A stretch of 5,442 bases of DNA, taken from an uncultured Chloroflexota bacterium (GTDB taxonomy: Bacteria > Chloroflexota > Limnocylindria > Limnocylindrales > CSP1-4). Shown piece by piece: positions 1 to 4,263 of this stretch. How positions within the stretch are numbered: the first letter of the stretch is position 1; each line of letters starts with the position of its first letter. The position numbers and the translations under genes were made by a program. The notes under the pieces are model-generated. The model saw nothing but the letters and a program-made list of their open reading frames with translations. It had not been told where the DNA came from and did not search any database. Location: the NCBI GenBank assembly GCA_903928275.1, contig CAIYQJ010000234.1:1-5442 (forward strand). The letters run 5' to 3'.

Positions 1-666
1 CCGCCGCCGCCGTTCTCGGCCGCCCTCCAGCGGTTCCTCCGGATCGTGACGGCAGCGGCGTTCGGCGCGGGGTTCGGGCCGTACTTCTCCATCTACGCGA
101 TCGCGATCCTCAAGATGCCGGCGTCCTATGCCATCCTGCTGTCGGCGCTCGCATCCGGGTCGGCGCTCATCTCGTCGACCGTCATCGCGGGCTGGCTTCA
201 TCGCGGATCCGCCTCGCGCCTGCTCCGGCTGTCGTTCCTCCTTCGCGGCGGGGGCGTCCTGCTCGGCCTCCTGGCGTTCCCGGCCAACCATCTCGCCCCC
301 GTCCTGCTCGCGTTCATGGCGGTCGTCGTGAACGCCGGCTATGCGGCCGGCGTCCTCGCCTCGAACGAGCGGCTCCTTCGGCTCGCGTCCGGATCGCAGC
401 TGATCCGCGCCCAGGGTCGGTTCGTCGCCGGCACCGCGACCGGTGCGACGGCCGGGCAGTTCGGCAGCGCCGTGGTGCTCGCCGCGCTGCCGGTGGGATT
501 CCCCGCCTTCGCGATCCTCTTCGCGGTCTCCGGGCTCATGCGCATCGTCCTCATCCCCCTCGTCGAAGTCTCCGATTCGTGGTCTTCCGCGACGATGGTG
601 TGGAACGTCGACGAGCTCGGCGGCGAGACGGCCCGCGAGGGCGGCGAAGGGCCATCCGGGCCCTGA
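1..666 (+). CDS. MFS transporter, C-terminal half (5' partial)
   Basis: The reading frame is open from the first base and ends at TGA 664-666, so only the last 221 residues are present. A GTG at 46 is in frame, but it falls inside a hydrophobic stretch and has no ribosome-binding site, so it is not a convincing start. About six hydrophobic segments are visible, near residues 13-37, 42-65, 72-93, 95-118, 140-165 and 164-187. Short basic loops separate them (for example LHRGSASRLLR), and the tail is hydrophilic (about 190-221). This matches helices 7-12 of the major facilitator superfamily: a Gly-rich first helix (FGAGFGPYFSIYA) and an Asn-Glu-Arg plus Arg-rich loop (ASNERLLRLA, then RAQGRF) before helix 11. 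Such proteins are inner-membrane secondary transporters. The substrate cannot be read from this half. The MFS call is fairly secure; the subfamily is unknown. Confidence 0.72.
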   Translation, partial: PPPPFSAALQRFLRIVTAAAFGAGFGPYFSIYAIAILKMPASYAILLSALASGSALISSTVIAGWLHRGSASRLLRLSFLLRGGGVLLGLLAFPANHLAPVLLAFMAVVVNAGYAAGVLASNERLLRLASGSQLIRAQGRFVAGTATGATAGQFGSAVVLAALPVGFPAFAILFAVSGLMRIVLIPLVEVSDSWSSATMVWNVDELGGETAREGGEGPSGP

Positions 667-701
667 CGACCACGCGGGACGCCGCCGCGCCCACGGCCGA
701 G

Positions 702-740
702 GGACGGCCTGCCGGCGGGGCCCAAGGGGCGCGGCCGTCC
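702..740. terminator. Possible bidirectional hairpin between convergent genes
   Basis: GGACGGCC at 702-709 and GGCCGTCC at 733-740 are perfect reverse complements (8 bp) around a 23-base GC-rich loop. The hairpin lies between the stop codons of the convergent transporter and membrane-protein genes, where a shared terminator would be expected. Neither side has a T-tract, so this is a weak intrinsic terminator at best. The 87-base gap holds nothing else recognisable. Confidence 0.3.
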
Positions 741-753
741 GTTCGACGCCCCG

Positions 754-1725
754 CTACCGGCGGAACAGCGAGTAGAGGACCACGGCTGCGCTCGCGACCG
801 CCGCGACCGCGACGAGAGGCTCGATGCGGACGAGGTCGAAGCCGCGCGCCGCGAACGCGCCGAGGACGAGGAGCGCCAGGAAGCCGACGAGCACGGCGAT
901 CGACGCGGCGAGCCAGCGGGCCTCCGTCCGGTCCCGCAGGAGGCCGAGCGCCGTGGCGAGCGCGAGGACGGCGACCGCCACGAGGACGATCCCGCCCGCC
1001 CCGAGCCGGCCGATGTCGCCACCGGCGACCGCCGAGTACGTGACGGACAGGATCGGCGCGAGCCCCCAGATCGCCACGATGAGCGCCAGCCCCCTGCGGC
1101 GTGCCGAGGACAGCCCCACGACGATCGGGATGTCGGCCGCCTTGTTTGCGGCGTCCCGTCGCGCGTAGGTGTCGTCGCGTCCGCCGCGCGGGACCCCCGG
1201 CCCGGTGGGCAGCCCGTCGAGCAGCTCGTCGCCACGCCGCGCCCGTGCGACGTCGCGGGCAAGGTCGCCACCGCGGTCTGCGGCGGCGTCCCGCTCCGTC
1301 CACCGCCTGGTCCGCGGACTCCACTCCAGCGGGTCGATCGACCAGGGGCGCACGCCCGCCCGCCAGAGGACGACGACGACGCCCACCACCGAACACAGGA
1401 GCCAGATCCCCATGAACGCGCTCGGAAACCACCGCCCGAACGATCCGCCGGACGCGATCGCCCCCCAGGCCCAGATGAGTGCGATGGTGCCGAGGGGGAA
1501 CGCGAGGATGAACGTCATCGGCGCACCGAAGGCGCGGCCGAGGATGAGGCCGGCGCCGGCGACGACGCAGCCGATCCCGAGAGCGAGCACCGGCAGCAGC
1601 ACCGCCACGAACCCGCCGCCCGCGCCGGCGAGGAGCCCGGCGCCGCCGCCGATGATGAACGGCGCGCCCCAGATCGACACGAGGGCGCCGCAGGCTGTGA
1701 GCGTCTCCGCGCGGTCGTCGTGCAC
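754..1725 (-). CDS. Unrecognised polytopic membrane protein (about 8 TM, 4+4)
   Basis: I do not recognise the family. The 323-residue product begins at GTG 1725-1723 with a short polar N-terminus (MHDDRAETL). Four hydrophobic segments follow, near residues 10-33, 35-62, 68-90 and 102-121. Next comes a hydrophilic, Arg/Asp-rich stretch (about 122-211: RPWSIDPLEWSPRTRRWTER, then RDVARARRGDELLDGLP). Four more hydrophobic segments lie near 212-232, 243-262, 272-292 and 303-320, ending in FRR. The charged central region is probably cytoplasmic by the positive-inside rule. The reading frame is intact, and the predicted segments come only from this frame among overlapping ones. There is no clear Shine-Dalgarno sequence. 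Instead a TAGGCT -10-like hexamer ends six bases before the GTG, suggesting leaderless transcription. It lies 101 bases downstream of the VanW-family gene on the same strand, so readthrough is possible. It could be a DUF-type membrane protein or a permease-like subunit. Confidence 0.75.
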   Translation of the reverse strand: MHDDRAETLTACGALVSIWGAPFIIGGGAGLLAGAGGGFVAVLLPVLALGIGCVVAGAGLILGRAFGAPMTFILAFPLGTIALIWAWGAIASGGSFGRWFPSAFMGIWLLCSVVGVVVVLWRAGVRPWSIDPLEWSPRTRRWTERDAAADRGGDLARDVARARRGDELLDGLPTGPGVPRGGRDDTYARRDAANKAADIPIVVGLSSARRRGLALIVAIWGLAPILSVTYSAVAGGDIGRLGAGGIVLVAVAVLALATALGLLRDRTEARWLAASIAVLVGFLALLVLGAFAARGFDLVRIEPLVAVAAVASAAVVLYSLFRR

Positions 1726-1731
1726 GTCCGC

Positions 1732-1737
1732 AGCCTA
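1732..1737 (-). promoter_or_regulatory. Putative -10 element placed for a leaderless transcript
   Basis: On the minus strand the sequence reads TAGGCT, then GCGGAC, then the GTG start of the membrane-protein gene. Six bases between a -10 hexamer and the start codon put the expected transcription start at or next to the G of GTG, and no purine-rich ribosome-binding site is present. The best -35 at 17-base spacing is TCGGAA (1755-1760), which matches the TTGACA consensus poorly. A related hexamer, TAGGAT, precedes the secreted-protein gene at 4185-4190. Confidence 0.45.
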
Positions 1738-1826
1738 CCGGAGAGGTCGAGCCCTTCCGAGCGACCACGCGTCCGCCGAGCGGCGAGCGGCGGGCCCCGG
1801 CGGGCGAGCGGTCCCGAGCCTCATGG

Positions 1827-3356
1827 TCAGCTCGGCCTCGGGCCCCCGCCGGCTGGGTGCCCGCCGGCCCCGGGCAGGGGTGTCGGCGTCACGGTGGGAG
1901 GAGCGGATGACTTCCCCACGAGCGTCCGGCCGTCCACCTCGTTGTAGTGGCTCTTCCACGTCTCCCGGTGGAGGACGACGCCCGCCCGATCCTTGACGGT
2001 CCGCACGACCTCCACGTACATGCCGGGGTGCGGGAACTCGACCCGCTGGGCCGCACCGGCCGGGAGTGAGCTCGTGTACTCGGTGTAGTCGGCGGCGCCT
2101 ACCTGGCCGGAGACCTTCGGCGTCGAGAAGGCCACCGTCCGCCCCACCGGCAGGGAGTAGAGCTCGAACGTGACGATCCCCGGCTTCGCGACGGACCGGA
2201 TGTAGACGGGGTTGGCGGAATCGTTCCGCCAGATCACCGACTGGATGGAGCCGCCGTCCATCCAGACGGTCGCGTCGAGCCCGAGCGGGTAGCGGTCGAT
2301 GTAGTAGTAGTGCGGGACGCGGCTGAGGATCTCGAATCCCGCCCGGAGCGCAGCGTTGAAGATCGTGGTCGACGTCGAGCAGATGCCGCCGGCGAAGGCT
2401 CCGGTGGGCTGGCTCTTCCCGTTGATGATCGCGCCGCCGGCCTTGTACCCCTCGGCGACCGTCGGGGTGCCCACGACCTTCCAGAAGTCGAAGATGGCGC
2501 CGGGCAGGATCACGGTGCCGTTGATCTTCTTCGCCGGGATGATGATGTTCGCGCCGAAGCCGTTGTTCTCGCCGACCTGCCAGTACGTGGTCCAGCCGGA
2601 GATCTTCCGCATCTTCGGCATCATCGCGGTGGCCTTCTCCGTCGTGATGGGCGGCCGGGCCGGGCCCACGACGAGAGTGGCCATGTCGCTCGAGGTGTCC
2701 ATGGCGGCGCGGCGCAGCAGCGCATCCATGATCGAGCGGGCTGATGACGAGCGGTCCAGGCCGCGCCCGTCCTTCGACGGCACCACGGAGACGAACTTGC
2801 CCGCGGTGTTCATCTTCCACGTGGCGTTCCGCCCGGCGACCGCGTACCGCGGCAGCAGGTCCGTCAGCCAGACCACGATCGACTGGCGGTCGATCGCGAC
2901 CCGCGCGGCGCCGGATTCGGGCAAGGTCGTCGGTGTCGGCATCGGCATGGGTGTCGGCGTCGCGAGCGGGTCGAGCGATGGAGACGGCGATGGCGAGGCG
3001 AGCGGATCCGGCGCGGCCGACGCGAGCGGGTCGGGCGGGGGCGTCACGGTCGGGGGCGCCGACCCGCCTGCCGGGACCACCGACAGCCATGCGGCGATCG
3101 TCGACGGGTCGATCTCGGTCGCGTAGCCGTCCGGCCCGTACACCGTGAGCGGGCTCGCTGCCATCCGGGCGATCTGCTCGTCGGCCGTGCCCACGGGGAT
3201 CGGCGCGGGCGTCGCGGTCGGCGCGGGAGTGGGGTCGGCGACCGGGGGCTCCACCGCGCGGACCACCGCGGACGGGACGACGCCGCCCGACAGGGCAAGA
3301 CACGCCACCCCGATGAGCGCGAGTCGGCGGCGGCGGCGGATCGTGGGGCGAGGCAT
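1827..3356 (-). CDS. VanW-family exported protein with Pro-rich insert
   Basis: The 509-residue product starts at ATG 3356-3354. Residues 1-35 look like a Sec signal peptide or membrane anchor (five consecutive Arg, then LALIGVACLALSGG), followed by a Pro/Thr/Ala spacer (36-55). Residues about 57-96 and 148-245 resemble the putative peptidoglycan-binding domain that usually precedes VanW (VVPSKDGRGLD at 191-201). They are split by a Pro/Ser/Thr-rich insert (about 97-147) carrying three DPLA(S/T) repeats. Residues about 255-400 are the VanW domain: FGANIIIPAKKINGTVILPG, then GAFAGGICSTSTTIFNAALRAG (319-340), H349, YPLGLDATVW (356-365) and the N-P-V-Y-I strand (382-386). The C-terminal region (about 425-481) is a beta-rich tail ending ETWKSHYNEVDGRTLVGK, and the protein ends in a Pro/Thr/Gly-rich stretch. 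The VanW biochemical role is unresolved; the name comes from a vancomycin-resistance cluster, and no resistance is implied here. Upstream AGGA with 4-base spacing is a weak ribosome-binding site. The open frame continues upstream without a plausible earlier start. Confidence 0.9.
   Translation of the reverse strand: MPRPTIRRRRRLALIGVACLALSGGVVPSAVVRAVEPPVADPTPAPTATPAPIPVGTADEQIARMAASPLTVYGPDGYATEIDPSTIAAWLSVVPAGGSAPPTVTPPPDPLASAAPDPLASPSPSPSLDPLATPTPMPMPTPTTLPESGAARVAIDRQSIVVWLTDLLPRYAVAGRNATWKMNTAGKFVSVVPSKDGRGLDRSSSARSIMDALLRRAAMDTSSDMATLVVGPARPPITTEKATAMMPKMRKISGWTTYWQVGENNGFGANIIIPAKKINGTVILPGAIFDFWKVVGTPTVAEGYKAGGAIINGKSQPTGAFAGGICSTSTTIFNAALRAGFEILSRVPHYYYIDRYPLGLDATVWMDGGSIQSVIWRNDSANPVYIRSVAKPGIVTFELYSLPVGRTVAFSTPKVSGQVGAADYTEYTSSLPAGAAQRVEFPHPGMYVEVVRTVKDRAGVVLHRETWKSHYNEVDGRTLVGKSSAPPTVTPTPLPGAGGHPAGGGPRPS
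2935..3066 (-). repeat. Low-complexity Pro/Ser/Thr linker coding region
   Basis: This stretch encodes the Pro-rich insert of the VanW-family protein, roughly residues 97-141. It contains DPLA motifs at residues 109-112, 117-120 and 129-132, followed by a P-T-P-M-P-M-P-T-P run. The DNA is a set of imperfect GCGAGCGGGTC-like units on the plus strand. The motif SAPPTVTP occurs here (residues 99-106) and again in the C-terminal tail (484-491), so both disordered segments share composition. Confidence 0.6.
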
Positions 3357-3499
3357 GGGGTCCTGGCAGCTGCGTGTCCGTGGTCGACCGGACGTGGCGC
3401 GGTGCGCGATGGAGTGCAGCACCTGCCCTATTGTGCGACACCCCGGGCATATGGGCTCCCTGAGCGCCTCCGCCCGGCCGGAGATCGCCCTGTGTCCGC

Positions 3500-3513
3500 G
3501 CTCGAGCTCGAGC
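3500..3513. promoter_or_regulatory. Perfect 14-base palindrome, possible operator
   Basis: GCTCGAGCTCGAGC is its own reverse complement and is built from two tandem CTCGAG units. It lies in the divergent intergenic region, about 40 bases upstream of the extended -10 of the zinc-ribbon gene, in a position where a dimeric regulator could act. No second copy was seen elsewhere in the window, so the operator role is a guess. Confidence 0.25.
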
Positions 3514-3551
3514 CGAGGGCAAAATCGGGGCTGGCGCTCCCGAACGTCCCG

Positions 3552-3560
3552 TGGTACTTT
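3552..3560 (+). promoter_or_regulatory. Extended -10 promoter of the zinc-ribbon gene
   Basis: TGGTACTTT fits the extended -10 pattern TGn-TAnnnT (TG at 3552-3553, hexamer TACTTT at 3555-3560) in otherwise very GC-rich DNA. No good -35 is visible (CTGGCG at 3531-3536 at 18-base spacing is poor), which is common for extended -10 promoters. The expected transcription start is near 3567. That gives a leader of about 105 bases before the GTG start at 3672. Confidence 0.5.
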
Positions 3561-3605
3561 CAAGGTCGACCGTCCGAGAAGGGGACGGCGATGGCCCGGC
3601 GTATC

Positions 3606-3668
3606 GAACACTCCTCTCACGGTCCCCGCGAGACACGAGGTCGCGGAGCCGGCCGAGAAGGAGTGTTC
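3606..3668 (+). promoter_or_regulatory. Leader hairpin sequestering the ribosome-binding site
   Basis: GAACACTCCT (3606-3615) is the exact reverse complement of AGGAGTGTTC (3659-3668). With A3658 bulged, the stem extends by CTC 3616-3618 pairing with GAG 3655-3657, giving 13 bp. Inside the loop a second hairpin pairs CCGCGA (3626-3631) with TCGCGG (3641-3646) around a 9-base loop. The right arm covers the AAGGAG ribosome-binding site (3658-3663), so the folded leader should block initiation at GTG 3672. No known riboswitch or thermometer consensus is recognised. Confidence 0.55.
3658..3663 (+). promoter_or_regulatory. Ribosome-binding site deciding the zinc-ribbon start
   Basis: AAGGAG lies 8 bases before GTG 3672 (5 before an alternative TTG at 3669). 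It is the strongest Shine-Dalgarno match in the window and supports starting the protein at residues YTDKTLTC, where relatives of this domain usually begin. It is paired in the leader hairpin. Confidence 0.7.
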
Positions 3669-3671
3669 TTG

Positions 3672-4061
3672 GTGTATACGGACAAGACCCTGACGTGCGC
3701 CGACTGCGGCCAGCAGTTCGTCTTCACGGCGAGCGAGCAGGAGTTCTACGCGGGGCGTGGGTTCACGGAGCCGCGTCGCTGCCCGTCGTGCCGCGCCAGC
3801 CGCAAGGCCGCGCGCGGTGATTCCGGCGGCGGGGGCTACAGCTCCGGCGGCGGTGGTGGGTACTCCAGCGGCGGGGGCTACAGCTCCGGCGGCGGTGGGT
3901 ATTCCAACGGCGGTGGTGGCGGCGGCGGCTACAGCTCGCGCGGCCCGCGCGAGATGTTCACGGCCACCTGCTCGAGCTGCGGTCGCGAGGCCCAGGTGCC
4001 CTTCCGCCCCACGAGCGGCAAGCCGGTCTACTGCAACGACTGCTTCGCCTCGCGGCGCTAG
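3672..4061 (+). CDS. Double zinc-ribbon protein, CxxC-x17-CxxC type, with Gly/Tyr/Ser linker
   Basis: From GTG 3672 the product has 129 residues. Residues 1-48 form a probable zinc-ribbon domain (zf-trcl type): C9-x2-C12, the core FVFTASEQEFYAGRGF (16-31), then C37-x2-C40, followed by a basic segment. Residues 49-91 are a low-complexity linker of Gly runs separated by YSS or YSN (Tyr at 56, 64, 70, 77, 87). Residues 95-129 are the CxxC-x17-CxxC module: C100, C103, C121 and C124, with exactly 17 residues between the pairs and the typical VPF-x7-P-VYC pattern. All eight metal-ligand cysteines are present. The function of both families is uncharacterised; zinc binding and nucleic-acid binding are inferences, and no signal peptide is seen. 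The start was chosen from the AAGGAG site, the family N-terminus and the codon-use change at that point. A longer 156-residue form from ATG 3591 is possible. A strong hairpin follows the stop. Confidence 0.88.
   Translation: MYTDKTLTCADCGQQFVFTASEQEFYAGRGFTEPRRCPSCRASRKAARGDSGGGGYSSGGGGGYSSGGGYSSGGGGYSNGGGGGGGYSSRGPREMFTATCSSCGREAQVPFRPTSGKPVYCNDCFASRR
3826..3898 (+). repeat. 31-base direct repeat inside the Gly/Tyr/Ser linker
   Basis: Bases 3826-3856 recur exactly at 3868-3898, an offset of 42 bases (14 codons), so the frame is kept. The unit encodes a Gly-run, YSS, Gly-run pattern. Further degenerate GGC/GGT runs follow to about 3930. Exact identity at synonymous positions points to recent slippage or unequal exchange rather than old, protein-level conservation. 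Confidence 0.8.
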
Positions 4062-4100
4062 CAGCCGGGGGCCGCGTGGCCTCCTGACGCAGACCTGATC

Positions 4101-4140
4101 GAACGGGTCCGACGAGCGATCGTCGGACCCGTTCACTTTG
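4101..4140 (+). terminator. Strong hairpin terminator after the zinc-ribbon gene
   Basis: GAACGGGTCCGACGA (4101-4115) and its exact reverse complement (4120-4134) form a perfect 15-bp stem closed by a GCGA loop, which is a GNRA-type tetraloop. It starts 40 bases after the zinc-ribbon stop codon and is followed by ACTTTG, a short T-run. It probably ends that transcript and insulates the secreted-protein gene. The T-tract is much shorter than in classical intrinsic terminators. Confidence 0.75.
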
Positions 4141-4161
4141 CCCCGGGCATGCGCGACCGCC

Positions 4162-4190
4162 GGGACACCGGCGCGGCCAGCCGATAGGAT
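4162..4190 (+). promoter_or_regulatory. Putative promoter of the secreted-protein gene
   Basis: GGGACA (4162-4167, four of six matches to TTGACA) is followed after 17 bases by TAGGAT (4185-4190), a good -10 for a high-GC genome. The expected start of transcription is near 4197, giving a leader of about 67 bases. It lies directly after the terminator of the preceding gene, so the secreted-protein gene seems to be transcribed independently. Confidence 0.5.
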
Positions 4191-4263
4191 GCGCGGACCT
4201 GCCGACACGGTGCCGTCCACGCGCTCCCGCGCGGCCCGCCGTCGGCCTGTCCGGGGGATCCAG

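Larger units (their letters stand above)
3357..3671. other. Divergent regulatory region between VanW and zinc-ribbon genes
   Basis: This 315-base region separates two divergent genes. Toward the zinc-ribbon gene it holds an extended -10 promoter, a leader hairpin and a ribosome-binding site (listed separately). Near the middle is a perfect 14-base palindrome at 3500-3513. Toward the VanW gene I see no convincing promoter; the best AT-rich spot is CACAATAGGGC on the minus strand (3425-3435), with no matching -35. No RNA gene is recognisable. Confidence 0.6.
3591..3671 (+). other. In-frame 27-codon leader with its own ATG
   Basis: ATG 3591 follows AGAAGGGG (3577-3584) at 6-base spacing, a reasonable ribosome-binding site. 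It is in frame with the zinc-ribbon gene with no stop between them. The encoded extension is Arg/Gly/Glu-rich (starting MARRIEHSSHGPRETRG). Only 16 of its 27 codons end in G or C, against about 90 % in the first 50 codons of the gene body, so it does not look selected as protein. It may be non-coding leader, an alternative N-terminus, or a translated leader that opens the hairpin it crosses. Confidence 0.4.

Noticed and set aside
551..1768. Long minus-strand frame (405 residues) over the membrane-protein gene
   Set aside because: The product is almost all Arg, Ala, Gly and Pro, the usual out-of-frame shadow of GC-rich coding DNA, whereas the other frame gives well-formed membrane segments.
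1738..1826. GC-rich inverted segments after the VanW stop codon as a terminator
   Set aside because: Only short stems (4-6 bp) form and there is no T-tract on the minus strand.
3294..3356. Possible lipoprotein signal (GVAC, Cys19) in the VanW-family protein
   Set aside because: The -3 position is Gly rather than Leu, Val or Ile, and the hydrophobic segment continues past the Cys, so a signal peptide or anchor fits better.
1735..3636. Long minus-strand frame (633 residues) overlapping the VanW gene
   Set aside because: It is Arg/Pro/Gly/Ala-rich with no domain, and overlaps a clear VanW coding frame. Long spurious frames are expected at this GC content.
3441..4150. CCCCGGGCAT occurring at both 3441-3450 and 4141-4150 in intergenic DNA
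   Set aside because: Chance ten-base repeats are expected many times over in 5.4 kb of GC-rich sequence, and the two copies sit differently relative to their nearest promoters.
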